DNA of 64,000 nt from Fundidesulfovibrio soli. Its GTDB lineage: Bacteria; Desulfobacterota; Desulfovibrionia; Desulfovibrionales; Desulfovibrionaceae. Location: the NCBI RefSeq assembly GCF_022808695.1, contig NZ_JAKZKW010000001.1:434001-498000 (forward strand). Direction: 5' to 3'. The position numbers were made by a program, and so were the translations under genes. A model generated the notes under the pieces. The model was not told where the DNA came from. It made no database searches and worked only from the letters and a program-made list of their open reading frames with translations. This document shows, piece by piece, positions 31,269 to 38,789 of the stretch (within the stretch, counting starts at the first letter, position 1; the number at the start of each line of letters is the position of its first letter).

Positions 31269-33667
31269 TCCTCCATCCTGCATTTCGCCTTGAGCCTTGG
31301 GCTCTTCACGAGACGGAACTCCACCTCGACCACCTGGCTCAGAGCGAATCGCTCTTTGCGCTTTCGAATGGCCACATCGGCTTGCGTGGCAACCTTGACG
31401 AAGGCGAACCCCACGGGCTGCCGGGAACATACCTGAACGGATTCTACGAACTGCGGCCCCTGCCCTATGCCGAGGCTCAATACGGGTTGCCTGAGTCCAG
31501 CCAGGCGCTCGTCAATGTCGCCAATTGCAAGCTGATGCGACTGCTCGTCAATGACGAACCTTTCGATGCCCGCTACGGCATCCTCCGGAGCCATGACCGC
31601 GTGCTTGATTTTCGCGCCGGCACCCTGGCGCGGACGGTCGAATGGACCTCACCGGCAGGGCAAACGGTGCGTGTGACCTCGACCAGGTTCGTTTCCTTCA
31701 CGCATCGAACGATTGTCGGCATATGCTACGAGGTCGAACCGTTGGACTGGCCCGCCAACATCGTCGTGCAGTCCGAACTCGTCGCCAACGAGCAAATGCC
31801 CTCCTTCGACGGAGACCCCCGCGTTTCCAGCGCGCTGGAATCACCCCTGCTGCCTGTGGACCACCAAACACGGGATGCGGAGAACGTGCTGATCCATCGA
31901 ACCCGCAAGAGCGGGCTGCACGTCGTAGCGGCGATGGATCATGTTGTCACGGGCACTTCCGGGGTGCATGTCGCTTCGGAAACCTCTTCAGATTCGGCCC
32001 GGATCGTCGTCACTGACGAACTCAAGCCGGGACAACGCCTGCGCCTGGTCAAGCTGGTGGCCTACGGATGGTCGTCCAAGCGCACGGTGTCGGCGCTGCG
32101 CGACCAGGTGGCCGCCGCCATAGCGGCGGCGCGACAGACCGGATGGGACAGCCTGCTCGAGGGACAGAGACAATACCTCAATGACTTCTGGGCGCGCGCC
32201 GATGTCGAGATAGCCGGAGATCCAGGGCTGCAGCAGGCTGTCCGCTTCGCCCTCTTCCATGTGCTCCAGGCGGGCGCACGGGCAGAGAGGCGCGCCATCC
32301 CCGCAAAGGGCCTGACGGGAAACGGCTACGACGGCCACTCGTTCTGGGACTCGGAGACGTTCATCCTGCCTGTCCTGACCTACACCATGCCGGCTGCCGC
32401 GGCCGATTCATTGCGCTGGCGCCACTCAACGATCAATGCTGCCCGGCGGCGGGCCGACGAGCTGGGCTTGGCCGGGGCCGCCTTCCCATGGCGCACCATC
32501 AACGGCGAGGAGTGCTCGGGGTATTGGCCCGCTGGAACCGCCGCATTTCACGTCAACGCGGACATCTCCGACGCGGTTATCCGCCATGTCAACGCAACCG
32601 GCGATGAAACTTTCGAGCGTGAAATCGGCATGGATGTTCTCGTGCAGACCGCGCGGCTGTGGCGCTCCCTCGGCCACCACGATCCGCACGGACGGTTTCG
32701 AATCGACGGCGTGACTGGCCCCGACGAGTACAGCGCCCTTGCCGACAACAATGTCTACACCAACCTCATGGCGGCCCGGAACTTGGCCGGCGCCGCCGAC
32801 GCGTGCGAGCGCCACCAGGACAGGGCGAGCGATCTCGGTGTGACAGCCGAGGAAATGGCCGACTGGCGCGCCGTCGCGGACCACATCTATATTCCCTACG
32901 ATAAACGGCGAGGCGTGCATCCACAGGCTGAAGGCTTCACCGACCACGAGGTGTGGAACTTCGCCGAAACGAAACCAGAACAGTACCCACTCATGATGCA
33001 TTTTCCCTACTTCGACCTCTACAGAAAGCAGGTCGTGAAACAGCCTGACCTCGTACTTGCCATGCAGCTTTGCGGATATGCATTCACTCGCGATAAAAAA
33101 TCAAGGAACTTTGAATACTACAACAAAATTACTGTCCAGGATTCTTCCCTGTCCGCATGCACGCAAGCCGTAATAGCCGCAGAGGTTGGCCATCTCCGGC
33201 TTGCGCTCGAATATGCCGCGGAAGCTGCGTTCATTGACCTGCAAGACATAAATCACAACGTACGGGATGGCCTGCATCTCGCTTCCCTTGCAGGGACATG
33301 GATTGCACTGGTCAACGGTTTCGGCGGCCTGCGAGATCACGCAGGCATATTGTCTTTTGCCCCGCGCCTGCCTGAGCACCTCACATCACTGGCCTTCTGC
33401 ATTGTGTACCGCCAATTTTATCTTCGGGTGGAGGTGACAACGACCACCGCCACCTACAGGCTCACGCGGGGATCAGGCACGATGCAGATCACGCATCACG
33501 GAGAGCCGCTGACGCTGAACAATTTCGATCCAATCGAACGGCCGATTCCGGCTTCTATGCCAACCGAGTCGCCAACATTGCCTCCAGGCCGTGCGTTGTG
33601 CCTCCGCGAGCGGGGATCGGGCCTGTGGAGCCGGACGCAGCAGAGGAAGGGGTCTCCAGCGGGGTGA
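31265..33667 (+). CDS. Family 65 glycoside hydrolase (inverting disaccharide phosphorylase)
   Basis: 800 residues, starting at GTG 31265 inside the preceding stop. GH65 enzymes phosphorolyse alpha-glucobioses such as trehalose, maltose or kojibiose to glucose and beta-glucose 1-phosphate. Seen: the N-terminal beta-sandwich words LSNGHIGLRGNLDEG, the (alpha/alpha)6 barrel with GHSFWDSETFILPVLTY, and the catalytic acid Glu488 in GVTGPDEYS. Exact substrate cannot be assigned. The last 35 or so residues (from about PTESPTLPPGR) do not look like GH65 and read out of frame through the upstream part of a hybrid-kinase remnant, so the natural stop has probably been lost. Confidence 0.92.
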   Translation: MILHPAFRLEPWALHETELHLDHLAQSESLFALSNGHIGLRGNLDEGEPHGLPGTYLNGFYELRPLPYAEAQYGLPESSQALVNVANCKLMRLLVNDEPFDARYGILRSHDRVLDFRAGTLARTVEWTSPAGQTVRVTSTRFVSFTHRTIVGICYEVEPLDWPANIVVQSELVANEQMPSFDGDPRVSSALESPLLPVDHQTRDAENVLIHRTRKSGLHVVAAMDHVVTGTSGVHVASETSSDSARIVVTDELKPGQRLRLVKLVAYGWSSKRTVSALRDQVAAAIAAARQTGWDSLLEGQRQYLNDFWARADVEIAGDPGLQQAVRFALFHVLQAGARAERRAIPAKGLTGNGYDGHSFWDSETFILPVLTYTMPAAAADSLRWRHSTINAARRRADELGLAGAAFPWRTINGEECSGYWPAGTAAFHVNADISDAVIRHVNATGDETFEREIGMDVLVQTARLWRSLGHHDPHGRFRIDGVTGPDEYSALADNNVYTNLMAARNLAGAADACERHQDRASDLGVTAEEMADWRAVADHIYIPYDKRRGVHPQAEGFTDHEVWNFAETKPEQYPLMMHFPYFDLYRKQVVKQPDLVLAMQLCGYAFTRDKKSRNFEYYNKITVQDSSLSACTQAVIAAEVGHLRLALEYAAEAAFIDLQDINHNVRDGLHLASLAGTWIALVNGFGGLRDHAGILSFAPRLPEHLTSLAFCIVYRQFYLRVEVTTTTATYRLTRGSGTMQITHHGEPLTLNNFDPIERPIPASMPTESPTLPPGRALCLRERGSGLWSRTQQRKGSPAG

Positions 33668-34098
33668 TTGTCTGTCGGCCAGCGCCAGCTTTTGAAGGGC
33701 TTCGCGTCCTGGTGGCCGAGGACGACCAAATCAACCGGTTCCTGGCGGTCAATCTCCTTGGGCGGCTCGGCCACCAGGTGGAGGTAGCGCACAACGGACA
33801 AGAAGCCGTCGAGACGCTCAAGGCCGGGAACTTCGACCTGGTTCTCATGGACGTGCGCATGCCGGACATGGACGGGGAAGAAGCCGTAGCAGCCATACGG
33901 CGCGGTGATGCAGGAGAAGAGAAGGCCAAAGTCCCGGTGGTGGCCTTAACGGCCAACGCCCTGCGCGGAGACCGGGATCACCTCTTGGCCGCCGGCATGG
34001 ACGATTACCTGGCCAAGCCCTTGGAATTAGCGGAGCTGGACCGGGTGCTGGCGGAGTTGCTGGCAAAACGGGACGGCATAAAGGCGCCCTTGGCGTAA
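33598..34098 (+). pseudogene. Receiver-domain remnant of a truncated hybrid histidine kinase
   Basis: 166 codons. After a linker-like leader (PVEPDAAEEGV) comes a full receiver domain: acidic pair in VLVAEDD at 42-43, phospho-acceptor Asp85 in LMDVRMPDMDG, Thr118 and Lys140 in YLAKPLE. This linker-receiver arrangement is the end of a hybrid kinase; the sensor and kinase parts are absent and the frame starts inside the GH65 3' end. It might still be translated from GTG 33663 as a lone receiver. It lies 50 bases inside the right island border. Confidence 0.75.
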
Positions 34099-34147
34099 AC
34101 GCTCGCCTGGAGTCCTTTGGAAAGATCGGAGAAGAACATGAATACCT

Positions 34148-34172
34148 GTTCGATCCTCATCGCCTCCACCAA
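34148..34172 (+). repeat. Right attachment repeat (attR)
   Basis: 25-bp exact copy of the tRNA-Ala 3' end at 25260-25284, here without any tRNA body. It is followed six bases later by a strong terminator. Confidence 0.9.
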
Positions 34173-34178
34173 AAGAAA

Positions 34179-34218
34179 CAGGGCCTCGCGGCAATAGCCG
34201 CGAGGCCCTGATTTTTTT
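34179..34218 (+). terminator. Displaced tRNA-Ala terminator
   Basis: Perfect 14-bp GC-rich stem (34179-34192 with 34197-34210), loop AATA, then ATTTTTTT. No gene ends here now other than the kinase remnant 80 bases upstream; its place immediately after attR indicates it originally ended the tRNA transcript. Confidence 0.9.
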
Positions 34219-34391
34219 GGGCTTCAACGCTCTTGTCCCGCCCTAGAAACATTGCCATAATTTCCCTCAGACTGTTATATCCCTCATGAACCCCGTTCTG
34301 GCTGCGTACCCCTGACGCCTGACCGCATCGAAGCCATGCTGGAGCCCGGCCCTGCCGTGCCCCCCGTGCGACCCACAACCAGGAGCATGTT

Positions 34392-35816
34392 ATGGACAAC
34401 GTACGCTTGCAGACCCTCTCCGGCGCTTCGGCGCTCGTGGACGGAACCGAAGTGGAGGCCCTGCGCGCCGCCCTGCGCGGGGGCCTGCTGCTGCCCGGCG
34501 ACCCCGGCTACGACTCGGCCCGGTCGATCTGGAACGCCATGATCGACCGTCGGCCCGCCATGATCGTCCAGGCCTTGGGGGCAGTGGACGTGAAGGCGGC
34601 AGTGGATTTCGCCCGCAGGCACCAGGCGGTCCTGGCGGTGCGCGGCGGGGGGCACAACATCGCGGGCAACGCCGTCTGCGAGGGCGGCGTCATGATCGAC
34701 CTCTCGCGCATGCGCTCCGTACGGGTGGACCCGGAATCCCGAACCGTCCGGGTCGACGGCGGCGCGATCCTCTCCGACGTGGACAGGGAGACCCAGGCCT
34801 TCGGGCTGGCCGTGCCGGTCGGGATCAACTCCACAACCGGCATCGCCGGGCTCACCCTGGGCGGCGGATTCGGCTGGACCAGCCGCACCTTCGGCCTGAC
34901 CATCGACAATCTGCTCTCGGTGGACATCGTCACCGCCGACGGTGAGCTGAGGCGGGCGAACGCAAGGCTGAATCCCGACCTGTTCTGGGCGGTGCGCGGG
35001 GGTGGCGGCAACTTCGGGGTGGTGACGTCCTTCGAATTCGAACTGCACAGCCTCGGCCCGGAGGTCATCGCCGGGCTGCTGCTGCACCCCATCGCCGAGG
35101 CTCCGGCCCTGATGCGCGAGTACCGGCGGTTGGCGGCCGAGGCCCCGGACGAACTGAGCGCCTGGCTGGTGCTGCGCAAGGCGCCTCCGGCCCCGTTCGT
35201 ACCAGTGGAGTGGCACGGCAAGGAGGTTATGATCATCGCTCTCTGCCACACCGGGACGCTCACGGCCGGAGAAAAGGACGTGATCCCATTCCGTAAGCTG
35301 GGCAAGCCCATCGTGGACCTTGTCGGGCCGCATCCCTTCGCCGGTTGGCAGGCCGCTTTCGACCCCCTGCTGAGCCCCGGGGCACGCAATTACTGGAAGA
35401 GCCACGACTTCAAGGAGCTTAGCGAGGGGGCCTGCGACGCGCTTCTAGACGCCGTCAAACGCTTGCCGGCGGACGAATGCGAGCTGTTCGTGGGGCACCT
35501 GGGCGGGCGGGTCAACCGCATTTCGCCCGAGGCCACAGCCTACACCCGCCGCGACGTGCAGTTCGTCGTGAACATGCACACCCGCTGGCGCGACACCGCG
35601 CAGGACGAAGCCTGCATCAACTGGGCGCGCGGCCTGTTCAAGGCGCTCACCCCCCACGCCCTGGGCTCGGTGTACGTCAACTTCATGCCTTCGGACGAGT
35701 TGGACCGCATCCGTGGCGCCTTCGGCTCCAACTATGAGCAGCTTGCGGAGGTGAAGCGCCGCTACGACCCCATGAACCTGTTCCGGTTGAACCAGAACAT
35801 TTCCCAGGCGGGCTGA
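34392..35816 (+). CDS. FAD-binding oxidoreductase, berberine-bridge-enzyme type
   Basis: 474 residues, ATG at 34392 with GGAG upstream. The PCMH-type FAD domain contains VRGGGHN with His88, the residue that carries covalent 8-alpha-histidyl FAD, and LTLGGGFGWTSRTFGLTIDNL read as adjoining motifs; the position of the second covalent Cys of bicovalent enzymes is Thr or Ser here, so only one covalent link is expected. The C-terminal BBE motif reads VKRRYDPMNLFRLNQNI. Such enzymes oxidise sugars or alcohol groups with O2 as acceptor, somewhat unexpected for an anaerobe. Substrate unknown. First host gene beyond the island. Confidence 0.9.
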   Translation: MDNVRLQTLSGASALVDGTEVEALRAALRGGLLLPGDPGYDSARSIWNAMIDRRPAMIVQALGAVDVKAAVDFARRHQAVLAVRGGGHNIAGNAVCEGGVMIDLSRMRSVRVDPESRTVRVDGGAILSDVDRETQAFGLAVPVGINSTTGIAGLTLGGGFGWTSRTFGLTIDNLLSVDIVTADGELRRANARLNPDLFWAVRGGGGNFGVVTSFEFELHSLGPEVIAGLLLHPIAEAPALMREYRRLAAEAPDELSAWLVLRKAPPAPFVPVEWHGKEVMIIALCHTGTLTAGEKDVIPFRKLGKPIVDLVGPHPFAGWQAAFDPLLSPGARNYWKSHDFKELSEGACDALLDAVKRLPADECELFVGHLGGRVNRISPEATAYTRRDVQFVVNMHTRWRDTAQDEACINWARGLFKALTPHALGSVYVNFMPSDELDRIRGAFGSNYEQLAEVKRRYDPMNLFRLNQNISQAG

Positions 35817-35881
35817 GGGGGCACAGGATGGAAGCTCCGGTCAAGGCTGGGCATCGGTAGTGATGGCTCGATTTGCGGTGT

Positions 35882-35906
35882 GCGCCGGAGGGATGACCTC
35901 CGGCGC
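35882..35906 (+). terminator. Hairpin between convergent genes
   Basis: Perfect 10-bp stem GCGCCGGAGG/CCTCCGGCGC with a 5-nt loop, 66 bases after the oxidoreductase stop. The following T content is low, so it may be a weak or factor-assisted terminator. Confidence 0.5.
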
Positions 35907-35934
35907 TTCGTCATTCGGTGGGATAATGCTGATT

Positions 35935-36429
35935 TCAGTTCACGGGCATGGGAATCACCGTCGCGCTGCGGGCCGTTGCATACGTCAGGGGCAATTGCAG
36001 CGGCACGGCAAAGGGCAGCGGCGTGAGATACTCGTTCACGACCGCATAGGTGCCGGGGGCCGGTGAGCTGTAGATACCGCAGGTGCCGTCCGGGTTCTTG
36101 TAGCTGTGCGGAGTGGCTGTCTTGTTGGAGACTATTTCATAGAGTTTCGGGCCGAAACCGTACACCACACCCGGAGGAGCGGCGCTCAAATGCAAGGCTT
36201 GGCCGGTGCAGTCCGCCGATTCGTAGATCAGGCTTCCGGCGACGAGGGTTCCATCGAGATTGAACGACAGAAAGCGTTTGATTTTCTCGTTATAGAACGC
36301 ATAGCCGCCGAACTTGAGCAGGACCCCGATCTTCACCCCGGCGGCGTCATACGCGTAAAGCTGAGCCCGGGCGGAACCGGCCGCCCCCAAAACCGCCAGG
36401 AAACAGGCCAGGATGACGATGTTCTTCAT
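35935..36429 (-). CDS. Small exported protein of unknown function
   Basis: 164 residues from ATG at 36429, preceded by AAGGGG. A Sec signal peptide (MKNIVILACFLAVLGAAGSARA, cleavage before QLYAYD) indicates export. The mature part is rich in Tyr, Gly and Pro with beta-like alternation (VKIGVLLKFGGYAFYN) and two Cys that could form a disulfide (DCTG and TCGIY). Not recognised. The longer reading to 36483 would add residues before a clear signal peptide and is rejected. A palindrome lies 85 bases upstream. Confidence 0.65.
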   Translation of the reverse strand: MKNIVILACFLAVLGAAGSARAQLYAYDAAGVKIGVLLKFGGYAFYNEKIKRFLSFNLDGTLVAGSLIYESADCTGQALHLSAAPPGVVYGFGPKLYEIVSNKTATPHSYKNPDGTCGIYSSPAPGTYAVVNEYLTPLPFAVPLQLPLTYATARSATVIPMPVN

Positions 36430-36894
36430 AGCCAACCCCTTGATGTTGGGGCGCACGTACCATGCCTCCCGGCATGCCTGCAATAATCCTGGCAGATCGA
36501 CTGCAACACCTTCTGTTAACTCGATATGTTAACACCAGCCAACGAGGGACATGCGCCCAGATACAACGTTAATCCCGCACGGAATTGCACTGGCGAAGCA
36601 TCCATAGCATGCGAACTGCGGCACAACTTAGCCTAAATGTGGTACGATTACGACATGATAACTTCCGACCTGCGGCCGGCCTGATGGATGCTTCCTGGTA
36701 GCCGAAGCCGGGAGCATCGTGGGGGCTTGAAAGGAGACATGGCTCCGAAGGCTGTTCCCACGTCAGGAGGAGGGCTGCGCGAGAGGGGTGCGAATGGTTC
36801 AAGGAGGAAGGATTCAAGGCCGGGCAAGTGCATCGCGCCTGAAGGCCTGCGGAGAGACGCTTGGCCCCGGGCGAGATGGCGGAGGCGACCTGCC
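36430..36894. other. Non-coding stretch upstream of the exported-protein gene
   Basis: 465 bases with no convincing gene on either strand. It contains the palindrome at 36514-36534. A plus-strand ATG with a good GAAAGGAG at about 36739 opens only a frame that becomes antisense to the dioxygenase gene, so it is not accepted. Confidence 0.4.
36514..36534. promoter_or_regulatory. Candidate operator palindrome
   Basis: TGTTAAC and GTTAACA, 7-bp perfect arms around a 7-bp AT-rich centre, 85 bp upstream of the exported-protein gene. The size and symmetry fit a dimeric regulator site; no regulator gene is adjacent. Confidence 0.45.
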
Positions 36895-37662
36895 CTAGCC
36901 GAACACGGCGCTGCGCATGGAGATCGAGGAGAGGTCGAACCCCTCCGCGAACCAGCGCGGCTTCTCGTCGTGGCTGGCCGCGCCCAGGGCGTAGAGCAAG
37001 GGCCAGTAGTGCTCGCTGGTTGGCACCGAGAGTTTGCCCGCCTTGCCGAACCTGGCCGGATCGAAGAGTTCCTCGTCCGCGCAGCGCTCCACGGCGTCCC
37101 GCACGGCCTCGTCGAACTCCACGGCCCAAGCGTGGGGCGGCTCGGAGCGACGCAACATGCCAAGATTATGCACGATATTTCCGCTGCACAGTATCAAGAC
37201 ACCCTCTTCTCGCAGGGGCGCCAGTTCGCGGCCGATCGCATGGTGCGCTTCAGGAGCCGCGTGCATGTCGATGCTCAGCTGGCAGACCGGGATATCCGCT
37301 TCGGGGTACATGGCGCGCAGCACGCACCAGGCCCCGTGGTCCAGCCCCCACTCCGGGTCCGGGGCGACGGAGGCGGATTTCACGGCCCGCATGGCGGCCC
37401 CGGCCGTTTCAGGCGACCCGGGCGCGGGGTAGGTGATGTCGTAGAGGGCCTGGGGGAATCCCCAGAAGTCGTGGATGGTTTCCGGCCGTGCCGCGGTGGC
37501 CGCGAACGATCCTTCGGTCAGCCAGTGGGCGCTTACACAGAGGATGGCTTCGGGCCTGGGCATCTCGCGGGCGGCCTCGCTCCATTGGGGCGAGAAGGGA
37601 TTGGCCTCCACGGCGTTCATGGGGCTGCCGTGTCCGATGAAGATTGCAGGCATGCGTCGCAT
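36895..37662 (-). CDS. YgiD/LigB-family extradiol dioxygenase
   Basis: 255 residues from ATG at 37662 (MRRMPAIFIGHGSPMNAVE), with AGAGGA seven bases upstream. A much longer open frame extends through the neighbouring transporter gene in another frame and is not real. The family (class III extradiol dioxygenase; YgiD of E. coli, DOPA dioxygenases of plants) opens catechol rings. Metal-binding His11 in GHGSP and the His of SAHW are visible, with CSGNIVHNLG further on. It lies 12 bp after the EamA transporter stop, so a shared transcript is likely. Confidence 0.88.
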   Translation of the reverse strand: MRRMPAIFIGHGSPMNAVEANPFSPQWSEAAREMPRPEAILCVSAHWLTEGSFAATAARPETIHDFWGFPQALYDITYPAPGSPETAGAAMRAVKSASVAPDPEWGLDHGAWCVLRAMYPEADIPVCQLSIDMHAAPEAHHAIGRELAPLREEGVLILCSGNIVHNLGMLRRSEPPHAWAVEFDEAVRDAVERCADEELFDPARFGKAGKLSVPTSEHYWPLLYALGAASHDEKPRWFAEGFDLSSISMRSAVFG

Positions 37663-37673
37663 GGTTCGTCCTC

Positions 37674-38579
37674 TCATCTCCCGGCTCGCAGCATCCGGGT
37701 GTCCACTGTTGCGGCCAGGATCCCGCCCACCACCAGCACGCCGCCCAGCACGTGGGCGGCCCTGACCTGCTCGCCAAGAATCACCAGCGAAGCCACCGCC
37801 GCGAACAGCGGCAGCGAATAGTACACCACCCCGGCCATCACGGGGCCGATGGCCGCGATGGCCCTGGTCCAGAGCAGATAGGCCGCGAAGGAGCAGCCCA
37901 CCCCCGCGTACAGGATGGCGGTGATGACCGGCATCGTGAAATCCGGCCTGGGCATGACCAGGGCCTCCCAGATCACGAAGGGCACGGTGAAGGCCAGGCC
38001 CAGGCCGAAGGTGGCGGCGTTGAAGCCTTCCACGGATATCTCCGCAGGGCGGTTGCGCACCAGCAGGGAATAGAGTGCGAAGCAGGCCGCGCCTGCCAGG
38101 GCCCAAAAGTCGCCTGAGGTGAACTGCACGGAGGCCAGCCTGCTCCACTCCCCCCGGGAGATGAGCACCAGCACGCCGGAGAGAACCACCACAAGCCCGA
38201 AGAGCCTGCGCCGGGTGATGGGCTCGCCATAGAATATCCGCGACATGATGATGATCATGATCGGCGCGGTGGGCACCAGCAGGGCCATGTTCAGGCTCTC
38301 CGTGGTCTGCCCGGCCTTGTAGATGAGCGTGTTCAGGGCGCTGACGCCCACAAGGGCCATGACGCACAGATAGCGCCAGTGGCGGCGCATGTCGGGGAGG
38401 TCGGCGCGCAGCCTGGGCAGGGCGAAGGGCAGCAGGCAGGCCAGGGCCACGACCCAGCGCCAGAAGTTGAGCTGGAATGGGGGGATGTTCTGGGCGACGC
38501 CCCTGGCCAGGACGAAATTGCCCGCCCAGATGATGGTTGCCGCCAGCGCGGCCGCCATCCCGGCGTTTTTTGTCTTCAT
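37674..38579 (-). CDS. EamA-family (DMT) transporter
   Basis: 301 residues from the preferred start at 38579 (MKTKNAGMAAALAATIIWAG); Met codons at 38639 and 38666 are possible but lack ribosome sites. Ten hydrophobic helices in two EamA repeats, with WAGNFVLARG in helix 1 and the second repeat from about residue 150. DMT proteins export or import small metabolites; the substrate is not predictable. Possibly co-transcribed with the downstream dioxygenase. Confidence 0.9.
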   Translation of the reverse strand: MKTKNAGMAAALAATIIWAGNFVLARGVAQNIPPFQLNFWRWVVALACLLPFALPRLRADLPDMRRHWRYLCVMALVGVSALNTLIYKAGQTTESLNMALLVPTAPIMIIIMSRIFYGEPITRRRLFGLVVVLSGVLVLISRGEWSRLASVQFTSGDFWALAGAACFALYSLLVRNRPAEISVEGFNAATFGLGLAFTVPFVIWEALVMPRPDFTMPVITAILYAGVGCSFAAYLLWTRAIAAIGPVMAGVVYYSLPLFAAVASLVILGEQVRAAHVLGGVLVVGGILAATVDTRMLRAGR

Positions 38580-38789
38580 GGAGTTTGCGGCTTCTCTGGG
38601 ATTCGGGTCGGACGATGCTGTTTCGAAACGATGCGTCATGATAATCGCATCGATCCGGGGAGGCAAGCTCCGGCCGTCCTGCGGCTTCGCACCTTCGCCC
38701 CCCTGGACAGGCGCGGCGAATTCGGGAAAAGGTTCCCGAATCCGGTTGGGCGTTCAAGCGCCGGACAATTCGTGCACGCGGAGGAGCCC

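Larger units (their letters stand above)
25260..34172. mobile_element. Genomic island integrated at the 3' end of tRNA-Ala
   Basis: An exact 25-bp direct repeat (25260-25284 and 34148-34172) of the tRNA T-arm/acceptor end encloses about 8.9 kb. This is the classic footprint of tyrosine-recombinase integration. Cargo: P-type H+-ATPase, DUF1269 protein, beta-phosphoglucomutase, GH65 phosphorylase. Debris: a tRNA 3'-half remnant, an antiporter tail and a receiver-domain remnant. No integrase, excisionase, relaxase or phage gene is visible, so it cannot move by itself. The strong terminator at 34179-34218 directly after the right repeat is probably the displaced original terminator of the tRNA gene. 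Confidence 0.85.

Noticed and set aside
25284-34147. Search for integrase, transposase or phage genes inside the island
   Set aside because: No frame on either strand shows tyrosine recombinase, DDE transposase, relaxase or phage structural motifs.
36739-37200. Plus-strand gene from an ATG with good Shine-Dalgarno
   Set aside because: The frame soon becomes antisense to the dioxygenase gene and has no protein-like content.
37663-38757. N-terminal extension of the dioxygenase frame to 620 codons
   Set aside because: The extension is an alternate frame of the EamA transporter gene; the dioxygenase homology starts at 37662.
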